DNA from: Dipetalonema caudispina
Lineage: Eukaryota > Nematoda > Chromadorea > Rhabditida > Onchocercidae
Length of the DNA: 64,000 nucleotides
Assembly (NCBI GenBank): GCA_013365325.1
Contig: JABVXV010000007.1
Location: 682,001 to 746,000 of the forward strand
Reading direction: 5' to 3'
The position numbers and the translations under genes are program-made. The notes beneath the pieces were generated by a model, which had not been told where the DNA came from, did no database searches, and saw nothing but the letters and a program-made list of their open reading frames with translations. Shown one piece after another: positions 52,493 through 64,000 of this stretch (positions within the stretch are counted from its first letter, which is position 1; each line of letters begins with the position of its first letter).

Positions 52493-55480
52493 AATGATTT
52501 CATTGTCAAAACCGAAAAAAGCACATATTACGCAAAGTTGAAATTAATTTCCATTCAACTATAGAAACCTTCACATTTCAAGTTTCGACAAAAAGGTTAA
52601 CTTCTCTCAAATAATTCTCAACAAACATACATTGCATATAAAGTATCCTTACACTCACCCTTACCCCAAAGCAGAGAGAATACATGATAGCAGCATTATA
52701 GATCTGCAACAAAGAGTGGAGTTCTCTTGAAGTATGACTTACAGACTTACGTGACTTGACTTCTATATCTAACTACACGCTGAACAAAAGATTTACCTTC
52801 AATAAGCTGAAGTTCGGCAAAACTGGCATGCACCATCACCACTTTCATCAATTTCAATACGATAGCGTTTCGGTGATACATTGGTGGAATGGAATAATTG
52901 TCATGACGAATATCAATTTTTTATTCACCTACAAATTTCCTGCAAATAATCTGATAAAATTTTTCATACTTCCGATATTTGCACTTTTCTGCCCCTTAAT
53001 GTGTAAATATGCTCTTAAAATATTAATGATTAAGTGTTGGTCGCAGTTTGATGCTAGTTTATATCATTTTGGATCACTCGGAACTAAACAAAAAAATAGC
53101 AAAAAAAAAAAAAAAAAAAAAATACCAAAAGCGATCAACACAAAAAACTCAACACCTTCTAATGATGTAGACATTTATTTCGAATTTTCTTTTCCATTTC
53201 GATGAACTTCATCCTAAACATTATCTTCTCACAGTTTCATTAGATAAACCCTAAAAGTCTATCCTAGAACACGTAAATCACGCAACGTATCGATCATCTG
53301 AATCATCAACACCTACAGGCCAAACATAGTATGTAAGATATTCCATCGCTACACACTATTTCCACTCTTCTCTTGTTCTCTTTACAATTCTATCGCTGTT
53401 TTTATTCTACGCACTATACACACTCTCCCACTAACTATCAAAAAGGAAAAAAAAACTTAATAAATGGGATATTAACGGATTTATAGAATGGAATGCTCCT
53501 TCAACCGGAAGTCTTTATATAACGGAACCGACCTATCTTTCTCTTATTTCATTCATAGTTCCGCAAGGAGTCATAGTCGTTTGAAATAGTATTTAATTTC
53601 AATTAGATTAAAAAGAATCATTGAATTGGATGATTGGTATAATTATTAGGAATTGATAGAAATTCAAAATTTATAATGATTTGTCAATTCTTATCAGAAT
53701 TGTAATAAGCTGTTGCTGTTCTGACAACTAGAAATTACGCTTTTTGAGAAAGAAATGACGAAGAATTGGTAAAAAAAATCCGTTAAAATGACCACTTTAT
53801 CCAGTGAAATCTGATGATATGCAATTTACAATAATTTAATAACTTAATTTTATTTATTAATAATGTTAATTACTCAACATTTTCTCTACAGACAAATTAC
53901 CCTTCATACATGGCTTCAAGAAGAAGATAATTATGTTCTTTTCTTACCCATCAAGAGAAGTATAATTATTTGGAAATTTTTTCAACTTTTAGTCATCAAG
54001 TTATGCACTATCACCGATACCACTAAACGCTTCCGGAAGCAATTTTGATACTCTGCTCCGGCTATAGCCAATTCTGGATGTCATTTCACGATGAATTTAA
54101 TTTTAGAAAGTCCGCAGTACTCATAAGTAAATTAAAGGATTATTGTTAGGATTTAATAACCTATATCTATGCAACTTAATTCCTTTAACTTAAGCATTAC
54201 TAGTTATAACATTATTTCCCTAACGAAAACTGATAATTGAAAGAAAAAGTTAAGCAATCGAAAATGGAATATATCTTTTCATTTCCCTACTTTTATATGA
54301 TCTTTCTATCACTTAACCTATCTTATTTTGTTACCATTATCACTATTACTGTACATTCACCCATATTTCAATCTTACCCTATCTCGTAATCTTTTCTGTT
54401 TTTTTGTTCTATCTTACTTATTCATTTGAAACAAACGAAACTCACCTCTCATAGATCAGGAACAAATGACAAATGTTCCTGCTAAGTAAATCAATGTTGC
54501 CTCTTTTTATTATACTTTAAACTGCAGCATATTCAACCAAAATTCATTCATACCAACTAAAAATAAATTTTATTTCAGATCCATAAATACCAACTAAGTC
54601 AGGCTTATTTCTCTAGCAAATTAATAAATATTAACTCTTCTTGCATTCTGTTTCAGTTGAACAAAGATAATTGTTCCCCTTCTCCTTATTAATCCCAGAC
54701 TATATAAAGGTAAATGTAGCGAAGTTTTTAAGTAAATTTGAATTTAGCTAGAAGGTTTTGATCTCATTATTTCTTTATGATGATTTAATTTATTCCACTG
54801 TTTGAAGCGGATGTTCATCCAATGATCATAATGGCGCTTATCAATAAAAAATGAATAATGAGAAGCATTTCCACATTTAATGGTAGTAAACGAGTAAGCA
54901 GAGACTGCCGCCAACTGACAAATGTTTTATTTCTGAATTGTTATACCTGTATGAAAGTTACAATACGGAAAAGCAACTTAAATATGAACAAAATTGATTT
55001 GGCTAGATTTATGAACAATTCATTTCGCACATTTCGATATCATTTAAAGTACAACGATAAAATTCCTGAATGAAAAACGGAAATTTACCAATAATTGACA
55101 AAAATTCCTTAAGAAAGGTTAATCTAAAACTAATAGTAACTAAAGAACAGCAAATATAAGCAAACCAGACTGCTAGTATCAGCTAACATGCTCATAGAAG
55201 CATAAATTCTGGATGACTTCACATTTTTTCTTTTTATAAAGCGAAAAATTCTTCCGGAGTGAAACTGTAGCAAAAATAATATCAATGACCTTCTCTGACC
55301 TTGCCAACTAAGCTCTCTTTGTCCTAGGTATAGAACACAATACTGAAATGATTGCTTTCGATTGATAATGTTTCACTGTTCCAAATCATAATCTTCTACA
55401 GAGTAAATTTCGTTTATGTTAATCTATGGTCGATATTAACACAACAAATCACTAACACAAAATATAAATCCTAACCAAAA
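52493..55480. other. Intergenic, no gene seen
   Basis: AT-rich with a long A run (about 53101-53122). A + strand frame over 52756-53205 lacks an ATG start and reads through the poly-A as polylysine, so I do not accept it. Nothing else recognised. Confidence 0.55.
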
Positions 55481-55819
55481 TCAGTCGTGTCTTGTTGATT
55501 CCAATTTATCTTTTGCTTCGTTAATTTTCGCAGCCAAATAGGGTGAACCACCACGATCAGGATGATTAGCAATCATTATACGTTTATGCGCTTCCTTCAC
55601 TTTCGATGTTGGAGCACTAGGTGATACACCAAGGACAAGCGCCGCTTCACGTCGTGTCATAACGGGCTCGAAACCACCACGATAGTATTTCGACATACTA
55701 TTTGCGACCGGTAGTGCTTTGGCCATCTTCAGGAATGCCACACGATTTCGCAGCATCATGCGTCCAACCAGTCCAATGGCTACCATACTAACGCCACCAA
55801 TGATGACCGCAGATGACAT
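55481..55819 (-). CDS. dnj-21: TIM14/DNAJC19-type J protein of the mitochondrial import motor
   Basis: Inner-membrane J protein that stimulates mitochondrial Hsp70 in the presequence translocase motor. A single exon encodes 112 residues, the family length. The N-terminus is a membrane anchor (SSAVIIGGVSMVAIGLVG) with no cleavable presequence, then YYRGGFEPVMTRREAALVLGV, typical of TIM14. The compact C-terminal J domain has the catalytic HPD motif within ANHPDRGGSPYLAAKINEAK. Unlike every other conserved gene fully inside the window it has no introns in its coding region. The full-length intact frame argues for a functional gene, although a retrocopy origin cannot be excluded. Confidence 0.95.
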   Translation of the reverse strand: MSSAVIIGGVSMVAIGLVGRMMLRNRVAFLKMAKALPVANSMSKYYRGGFEPVMTRREAALVLGVSPSAPTSKVKEAHKRIMIANHPDRGGSPYLAAKINEAKDKLESTRHD

Positions 55820-57214
55820 CCTTAGATCCCGTCAAATTTTAAAATCATACAATGATTTTCCCTAAAAATATGCCCCATTTTTCTAAACTATTAAAATTGA
55901 TTTAGTTTATAATAATAGTCTCTAAAACCACATAATACTTATCGGAAAATGAAATATCGATATATCTTCGCTATTTGCCGCTGGAAAGAAATCTTCCTGC
56001 TGCTATCACTTAAAAATTTAGCGAATTGAATTTCGGAACTTGATCTACCCAAGGATAATTCGAGATTCACTATTCCACAGTCATCACATATAGACTCTAA
56101 TTTAACATACGACATCAAAGAACCGACCTCCGTTTACTTTTTTTTTTAGAAACAGTAATATTACAGTTTATGCAGAGTGAAACTACTGTCGTCAAAAATT
56201 CAAATTTCGGATAAAATAATTTATTTTTAAAGCTTATTACAGAGAACAGTAAATAACAAAAGCTGAAAATATGCACAGATCACAGTAAATGAAAGAACCG
56301 GCACAAGTATGATAATGAATAAATTGAAGAGACCCAGATCTTCTAAAAAATACTAAATTAAAATGAAAAATATGAAGTAAATCTAGACAAACATTATCAA
56401 GGAATATTTGGAAAGGACTTCTTTAGGTTCATTGTTCTCATGGATTATCCATTAATTTGATATTGAATGAAGTATTCTTCGACTGACTGGAATTTTATAA
56501 AAATTACATAAGAGACTATAAGTAGAAGAAAAAAGTATACAAAGAGAAAAATGTGGGATTCCTTAACAAAAGTTCAGCTCAACTAAACTCCTTGCCATAA
56601 TTAACCAAATTATTTGACAGTTGCTAGAATGCTAAAAAACTTACTAATCTCCTTCGCACCCTATCTTCTTCCCTCGCCCTATTCTCCTTTTAATGGGCAA
56701 TATAAATTCCTTGGCTTTCCTTTTTTTCATTCTTTCCCTCCACCTCTCCGAATTTTTTGATGCTTCCAAAAATTTTTGCATCATTTTACTACAAAATCTA
56801 GACGTTTTTGAGATTCTATTTCCGCCACTTTCATAATACCTCAGAAAATTTTGACAAACCACCCATTTCCCATTGTCTCCTCTTTTTCAGCAATTTTTTC
56901 CCCAAAAATTTTGTGATTTTTTTCAAAAATAAACAGTGTATCGCTATTATTTCCATTCTTAGTCGCATATTTGCTTTCATTCCTCAATTTTATCTCCTAA
57001 CAGCTACAAATCTTTTTCTAACAAAACCGTTGTTTTTGCTAGCCGCTTTCTTCATTGATTGCTACTTTCACCCTATTTCCCACGTTTCCCGTTAACTAGC
57101 AATCATTCAATTGGACATTACAGAATATTCAAAACATCAGATTTCGCTTCACTTTATTCCTTCTGTCTCGTTTCATTTGGTACACACTGCGTTTCGGTTC
57201 CACTCTTAAAATTG
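55820..57214. other. Intergenic, no gene seen
   Basis: AT-rich gap between the TIM14 start and the 3' end of the TMCO4-like gene. Pyrimidine-rich from about 56640 to 57250. No conserved coding signal found. Confidence 0.55.
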
Positions 57215-60200
57215 TTAGGAGAGTTTTCTCTCCTCTGTCACATCAAAATTACTAGTATCGGTGACCAGTTCTTGCGTAACTTCATCCACACTTAGCATGG
57301 ATTCACCACAACGCGGTGTAACTCGAACCCCAACTGCTTCCAATACTTCCGTTAACTTTCGGGAGTAATCTAGGTGGCCTTTTATCTACAACAGAGAATG
57401 AATTTAAAAAGTTACAATAACTTATTATATGTAATATTTAACAATGTGTTTTTTAATCAAGTGCTTTACGTAAAGAAAACTATACTAAATTATGTTTTGG
57501 GAAAAGTAAACGAACTAAATGAGAAAGATTGAAATTGACAATTTTCTTTTCCATTTTGCATGTTACAGGACCTGTACCAGCGATCGTAAATTGTACACTC
57601 ATTGTACGGTAAATAAACCTGTAAAGTTAACAGTTACCCCGAATATAGAACTCAGAAATAAATATGAGATCTATATCCATTTTAGGAGATTTTGCCAAAC
57701 TCATATTAAGAAAATCTGTGTGATTTTGTTACAAAAAGTAAATTAATTAAAAGACTCAAATTCAAAATAGTGTTTTAGTTCTTGTACCCTAAAGAACTAA
57801 AAAAATACGGAGGAATAAAAAAATTGAAGTATAAAAACCCAACCTCAATAACCAGTCACTGTTACAATAACCATTTATAATCCGTCCTCCAACAACTTGA
57901 CTTATCTGTTGCCATTGATTAGGTGAAGCTGTTACAGGTGCGCCAAGAAGCACCACATCATTAATTATTCCTGGATCAACACAATTATAAATAAAGAAAA
58001 ACTACGGTGATAAGAAAAAGTTTTCCAATCGACAGTTTATAATATCAGTATCGTTTAGAGAGTATTGATTCTCTAAATTTATGACTCATTTTATCTACAA
58101 AAATTTACCGTAACATGTGCTCCGTTTGGTCATGGCCGTTAAACAATGGAAAATTACACGTGCTCCAAGTGAAAATCCTATCAAGGTAATGGGACGGTTA
58201 CCATGTGCACGCCTCAGCAATACTTCAGCTAATTGTTCGCCGACCTGAAAACTATACCAGTTCCTGGTAACTGATTCCGAATATTTCAGAAATTGTGGGC
58301 TATTTCCCCTCAGTGATTCCATACGGAATTTTAAAACAAACTGTGGTTTTTCAAAGTGTGGTCCAAAATAATGAAAAGAATAATTATCTTCCTCCGAAAA
58401 ATGTAAACTGTAGAAATTCATGCCTCGGTAGCTCGCGTTACACAAACATTCCATGGGTTATCGATTACACTCGATGCAGAAAGAAGTGCCACTGGCCAAG
58501 CAACTGCAGTAACTAAACCTGAAATAGTTCTTTATGTAAGGGGAAAATTAAAGACCACGTAATGCAACTTGAAAAATTCTGACAGAGGACAAAGCATCCT
58601 TTTATAAATCGAATGTCAAAAATAAAATCAGTGTAGAGAAGTTACCAGCAAAGGCAGTTTCCAAAAGCGTATGTTGAATAGCAAGTGATACTGCAAAAGA
58701 CGTCAAATAATCAATTGCTCGTCCTAATTCTGCTAAATATTTACTTTCGTAACGCAAAACATACTGTTCGCGCGACATCCACAAATGCCTCCATTGTTGT
58801 TGAAAAACACGTTCCCCTTGCTAAAATAAACAAATTATTCAAAACTTTACTGAAATATGATCCCAAAAGTATCTAAACTATAACTGTAGCAATCTCTACC
58901 AATTAATTAATTTTAAAGAGCATCAATCAGCAATACCTTGTATTAAAGTCAATTTTCAGCAGTTCAGAATAAGATCAGCTGTTTCAAAACGAAATCATTT
59001 GTGAACTCAGTTCCAGCCATCTAAAAAACTGTGACTATTTGAAGAAAAAGTTACAAATTTACATCTTCAATCCATCCACTGATTGCCAAAACACAATGCA
59101 AACTTCGTCCCTCAGAGATCGGCTGAATTACAAATTCTTCGATTGCACCTACTCGTTTCTGCATTTTGTAACCTGAGAGACAAAACGATTACACCATAGT
59201 GAAATCTACTGAATCAAATTTTCAAAATAATATGATATCACTGGAAATTTCGTTATTTCGAGGTTCGAAGAAAATCGGGAATAATATGCGGGAGGTTTCG
59301 ATTTTTTTTCGATTTTTCTGAAACACGAATAAAGTCACAAGTCACTTTTTCCAATAAATTTTGACTTGTAAATCGATTAGACCTGTTAGCACATGAAGGA
59401 TACAGAAAAATTAAAAAACCTGCCGGTGAAACGAGCATTTTATATGTTGTACAGATCAAGGAAACTCATAACTGAAAACGATGGGCGTTGGCAATGAACA
59501 CATCCATAACATAATAACTTCTCTAATTATCTTTGTATCTTGGAAAAAAAAACTACGATCTACAGACTTTCTCAATTCATTTTAATCGACTTGCCTGTTA
59601 ATCCCGCGCCGGCTACTCCAAATAACGACCCAAGTACAGTAGCGCCCGCTGCTGTTCCAATACCTGCTGCTGCTCCAGCACCAATTACGGTCCCTGCACC
59701 AATTGCTACCAATGGCGCTGCTAAGCCACCTGTCAATCCTGAAAACCGAAAATTATAATACAACATGAGAAAGCTAGCAGACATTGTAAGATATGAAGAT
59801 AATGCCACTTGAAATCTCACCTATTAAGACACCACCGACACTACTCGCTGCTCCAATCATGACATATCGTTTAATTTTTTTCAATTTCGCAGCTTTAGCT
59901 CTTACCATCCTTTGTTCTCTGGAAAAAAAAAAAAGAATTTCACGTCCTTTGATCCAAATAAAACAATATTATTCATCATGCGACATATAATTTTACAATA
60001 CACTATGCTTTTCTTATCTCAAATATACAACATTCCAGGACTGCTTTTGATCATTTTTTTAAAATAATGTCATCATTGTAAACAAATAGAACATTAAGTC
60101 TTACTTATGCATGTGCAATTTTCTAATCATGAAAGACGCCCATGCATTACAATCATCAATTTTAAAAATCACTATTCACAGTGCTTCTAACCATCATGAC

Positions 60201-62645
60201 CACAGTATAGATGTGATATACTAACAATAATAGACAAACAACATCAATGTGTGGAATGAAATGGGCTTAACTTTTTCTTAAAAGACTGATACATCAAAGA
60301 GGCCCAGAAAGAAATATAAGGGAGTGACGTAAGGTAACAAAAAGATTTTTTTTTTTTCATTATTTCTACTGTAACTTTCACAATGCATGAATAAAATATT
60401 TTGTAGAAGCTTGTGTTCTGGAAAAGTTAAGCACACATAAATTTTACATGCAGAAAGCAGTATAAAATCTAACCCATTGATTTCGTCCGTGCTAATCATC
60501 ACTTCGTGAAGAGATGAATAATCAACAAATAAACAAATAACAATGTCTTTTAAATGATTGAAAATTTTCAAAATATCAAAATATATAACAATAAGTCATT
60601 TCAATAGTACTTACTCACTTTCTTTGTAATGATATCCAGTGATTGTATCAACTAGTACATCTTCTATCTAAAATGGAGTTTTAGTAAAACAAAATTTTCT
60701 TTTATTTTATTTAAAAATCTGAAGAACCAATACTACTTTTTTTATATTTTAAATTAAATATTTTATAACGGCAAATTAATAAACAAACATCCTCAAAATC
60801 GTCCCATCCTACAGCCAAAAGTGCACAAATATGACGCAACAAAACACGATAACGGCAATCGTAAGTACCTGAAAAGGCGGCGTTTAATTATTTACTTGAT
60901 ATTCTGTTTGAAAAAAAGAAATGTTTTTGTTTCTTTAAGACATAAATTTCTGAGCATGAAGCATCGAAAAAGATAGATTTCTCTTGTTAAAAAGTCAAAA
61001 TTCATTCTTTACCATTTCATCTTTTCATCAGGACGATAAGATCTCAAAACCTTTGAAGATCATTTTGTCCCTTCTGTACATCCAGATGGGACTTCAACAG
61101 AATGAAAAATGAACGAACCATGTTCAGTGAAAATGGATAAGAGACAGGCGAGAATAGTTAAGGCACCTTTCTGCTCTACGAATGGATCCTTCTTGATAAG
61201 AGTCACAAACGTTGCGATATCGTCTGTTGCACCTTCACCCTAAAAAATGGGTCATATATAAAAAATATATAAATTAGCTTGGCAGCTGATGCTAAACAAC
61301 TAACCCTGCATATTTTGTCTCCGGAGAAAAATGGAGAATAAGATTTAATATGACAGATACTAATAATGATGGTAAATTTAAGCTGAAACAAGGCATTATT
61401 GAATATGAAGTGGTTAATGTAAGTCTTCTGATTTCAGCAATTTATGTTGACTACATTTAACTCAGAGAAAGGAAATAACTGAAACAAAAAAGATGTTGCA
61501 ATCCGAACATAATGCGAAATAAAAATAACCATAAGGTGATGTCGCACGGTTGTGTTCGTCCGCTCTGGCAATGCGGTACACTTGAGTACTTTTTCTAATG
61601 CTTGCGTGCAAAATTCACTAAAACTCGAATTAATTTACGCCCAAACAGGACAATTAAATTTAATATTATGAGATTTTTCAATTATTTCTCACAGAGACGA
61701 TTGCCGGCGTAATTGCTTTTATGAAATATAAATGTCATAATGTTAAATTCAATTCTAACTTCTGCTAATGGTAACTCCTCCTATCACTTCATCTCAGGAT
61801 GATCATACTTTATAGTCTGCTCTACATCATCATATATTTAGTCGGAGAACTCACATATCGTTCAGGTGGTCATTGTTTTGCCAGAAATCAAGCCTCAGTA
61901 CTGAAGCAATCAAATCAACTAGAGCGAACGATGCAGCACTGCTTAATTGGTCATGTAAAATAACCGATGGATTTACAAATATTAACGCATTTACACTGTC
62001 ACTGCTTTCGAGAGATGTACCTGAAACAGATTATGACTCGAAGTGTACCATAGTTAGCACACGATTTCTTCATCCCTTTTGTCAAGATCATTTATAATTA
62101 TGGACAAAAAACTCTGTTAATTTACAGTTATCCTAAAATTAACAAAAATTATCAAGGTTCCCTAGCTATTCTTTCAACACAACAACACAGTACTTAGCAT
62201 CAAAAAATAATGTATTATTTGAAATGAGTTTGTAACCAGCAAAAAACTGTAATATGAAGTCAAATTCAAGAAAATTTAACGTACGAAACTGAGAGCTGTC
62301 ATGGCTACAACAACAAGTGGGAACGTCTTTCATCAAAATCATGTCTTTCATTTTTATTTAGTAAAATAAAATCATAATTATAAGCAGTGAAAACTGAACA
62401 GGTGAAAGGGCCAAAGTTAGCATTTCTTGTCTTGGTTAAAAACAAAAGTTCAGATGAACTTGCATTTCAGTAAAAATGGTCATTTGTAACATAAGCCCAT
62501 AACTATAATACCCAACCTATTTTAATTGATTAACCTTATTTAAAAAACTGTTTCATCAACACGAAAACAAACCCGAAAAGCTCCTTTTTGGAAATAGTGA
62601 GTCGAATGCATCTTCTTGTAAATCATCTCCTTCTGCACTGGTCAT
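57215..62645 (-). CDS. TMCO4-like DUF726 membrane protein with hydrolase fold
   Basis: Relative of TMCO4 (DUF726 family); the biochemical role is not established. Fifteen exons (descending): 62645-62573, 62020-61855, 61617-61530, 61239-61119, 60868-60789, 60667-60615, 59918-59821, 59738-59595, 59172-59063, 58820-58646, 58518-58424, 58244-58109, 57970-57844, 57618-57516, 57385-57215; all in phase, 579 residues. A basic segment (EEQRMVRAKAAKLKKIKRY) leads into glycine-rich hydrophobic membrane segments (IGAGTVIGAGAAAGIG; FGVAGAGLTGYKM). The DUF726 core follows: KRVGAIEEF, VIDNPWNVC, then TLIGFSLGARVIFHCL with the GxSxG nucleophile elbow, DVVLLGAPV and INGYCNSDWLL. It ends after KGHLDYSRKL with an acidic tail. 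Two introns have GC donors, after 59595 (gcaagt) and after 58424 (gcatga); without the second, an in-frame TGA would follow. Confidence 0.93.
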
Positions 62646-63567
62646 TGTCAATGATGACAATCTCTCTTCACTATAATATTACTTTAAATTTTACGAAATA
62701 TCCTAGCTCTTAAAAGGATTGCGGGTGATAATGAACTAAAATCCCCTCGTCTAACAACTTTTACTCGGAATATTCAATTTTTCATTTCATTCTGCAATCG
62801 ACAAAAAAAAAAAAAAAAAAAAAGAAAAGAAAAACAGCATCCAGCTAAAATGAACAGAACCCATCTATTACACTGTTACTTCAGCTTCATAATCAATTAG
62901 AAAAGTGCAGATAGGACCAAAAATCCTGGTAAATCGATGTTGTGAGACTCTCCATTAAACGAGAAATATAACTTCCATCATCAAATGGATAAGTGGTGTG
63001 GAAAAACTACTGCAGTTCATCACTGTTACAAACCGGAAATATCATAATGGTTACAGCTACACTTGAAGGTACAAAAGCAACCACAATTTTTTATTTTTAC
63101 CCGAATAAAACAATCCAAACAGCCACAAATTACAATCATGAGTAGGTCACCAAAAAAACAAAAAACTCTTAGTGTGAAACAATAGTATATACTTTGTGCC
63201 ACTGAACACTTAATTTAAAATTTCAAAACAACAAGTAGTAAGTTGATGAAAAGTTGAAAAAGGAAAAATAAGCAATCTTAAATCTCATATTTTGAACGTT
63301 TTAAAACAATTATGTATAGGACTTCTCCATAAATGGCATATTAAAATATGAATGCAAAGTGTACAGTGAATATAAAACGTGTAACAACTTTCTTTTCTAG
63401 TTAACAAAATATCGGGAAGATAACAACGTTACTGGTAAAGCAAGACTTCTCCAGTTATATATCTTCTTATTCTCTAGCATTCTTATTAGTAATGAGTAAT
63501 TATGGGATCGAAATAAATTGAAAGTAATTTAGAAGATGCTTTGACTGAAAGGATTAGAAGCATCTTT
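62646..63567. other. Intergenic, no gene seen
   Basis: Gap of about 0.9 kb between the TMCO4-like start and the 3' end of the eIF3F gene, both on the minus strand. It contains an A run at about 62804-62823 and no recognised site; the promoter of the TMCO4-like gene presumably lies here. Confidence 0.55.
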
Positions 63568-63924
63568 TCATAGCGCTACTAAGCGTTCCTGCAGTGAAAG
63601 CTGTGTTTTCGCTAAGCTTGCCAAATATGAAATCATCATATAATCCTGTAAAGGAGAAAAATTTGTACAATATAAAAACATATCTTCATAGATAAGCAAT
63701 AACTCTTGATGTAGCAAGAAAAAACAAAACAAAACAGAAATGAAAAGTTTAAATGAATAATAAATGACTTTACGAAACTCACAAAAAGAAAGACTCACCC
63801 TTAAACTTGTTTTAACTAATGTATCCAACTTTTCATCGGACATGTGAGTTGCGGCGGTACTGACAATATCCATCATGCGTCGTCCGAACGACGAATCAAC
63901 AGGGAGTTCCGGTTTTTCAAGCAC
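63568..63924 (-). CDS. eif-3.F: Translation initiation factor eIF3 subunit F, C-terminal part
   Basis: Partial: the gene continues past the right edge of the window. Two exons are visible, 63924-63799 and 63645-63568, joined in phase (68 codons with the stop). The last exon reads DYMMISYLASLAKTQLSLQE and ends RLVAL, matching the conserved eIF3F C-terminus (in human, [21 protein letters not shown]). The previous exon (PELPVDSSFGRRMMDIVS and on) is the helical region after the MPN domain; the MPN domain itself lies outside. eIF3F is a structural subunit of the eIF3 complex that binds the 40S ribosome. Confidence 0.85.
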   Translation of the reverse strand: MLEKPELPVDSSFGRRMMDIVSTAATHMSDEKLDTLVKTSLRVSLSFCEFRKVIYYSFKLFISVLFCFFLLHQELLLIYEDMFLYCTNFSPLQDYMMISYLASLAKTQLSLQERLVAL

Positions 63925-64000
63925 CTAAAGCACAACAAATTACAAGTACGTTGTTATAAGTGGGAAACTCAAAAGATATTCTTATAACGGGAAAAAGAAT

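Noticed and set aside
52756..53205. 149-codon + strand open frame
   Set aside because: No ATG start, reads through a poly-A run as polylysine, no domain; looks like AT-rich noise.
58360..58454. Frame running through MECLCNASYRGMNFYSLHF as TMCO4 coding sequence
   Set aside because: It is out of frame with the conserved VIDNPWNVC segment; splicing at the GC donor after 58424 restores the family sequence.

Overview
The window reads as nuclear DNA of a nematode, most likely a filarial or related spirurid worm. It is AT-rich, its genes are split by many short GT-AG introns (a few GC-AG), and the spliced proteins look like nematode members of their families. The species cannot be named from the sequence alone. 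I rebuilt splice structures by hand; for the main genes every exon junction keeps the reading phase and the protein lengths match the families.

Layout from left to right: (1) 1-3990 is mostly non-coding, with one plausible two-exon membrane peptide gene on the + strand. (2) 3991-13551 (-) is a 19-exon cadherin ectodomain gene with a signal peptide; its 3' end is uncertain. (3) 14451-15212 (-) holds the last four exons of an unrecognised gene. (4) 19008-22917 (+) is a decayed HSP70 copy, followed at 24129-27446 by an intact cytosolic HSP70 with two perfect heat-shock elements and a TATA box. (5) 28404-32887 (-) is CCT1/TCP-1 alpha, divergent from a PQ-loop lysosomal transporter (33248-35918, +). 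(6) 36680-37531 (+) is an intronless, broken copy of a circovirus-like replication-initiator (Rep) gene, an endogenous viral element and the most unusual item here. (7) 38763-42930 (+) is NOP56 and 46319-48518 (+) is a Di-Ras type small GTPase. (8) 50648-52492 (-) is an RNF170-like ER ubiquitin ligase, 55481-55819 (-) is TIM14, 57215-62645 (-) is a TMCO4-like DUF726 hydrolase-fold protein, and 63568 to beyond the window end (-) is the C-terminus of eIF3F.

The host genes are mostly housekeeping: cytosolic folding (HSP70, CCT), mitochondrial import (TIM14), rRNA modification (NOP56), translation initiation (eIF3F), lysosomal export and ER quality control. HSP70 and CCT1 both act in cytosolic folding and are adjacent but convergent; this does not imply an operon. 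The viral remnant lies between the lysosomal transporter and NOP56 and has no functional link to either.
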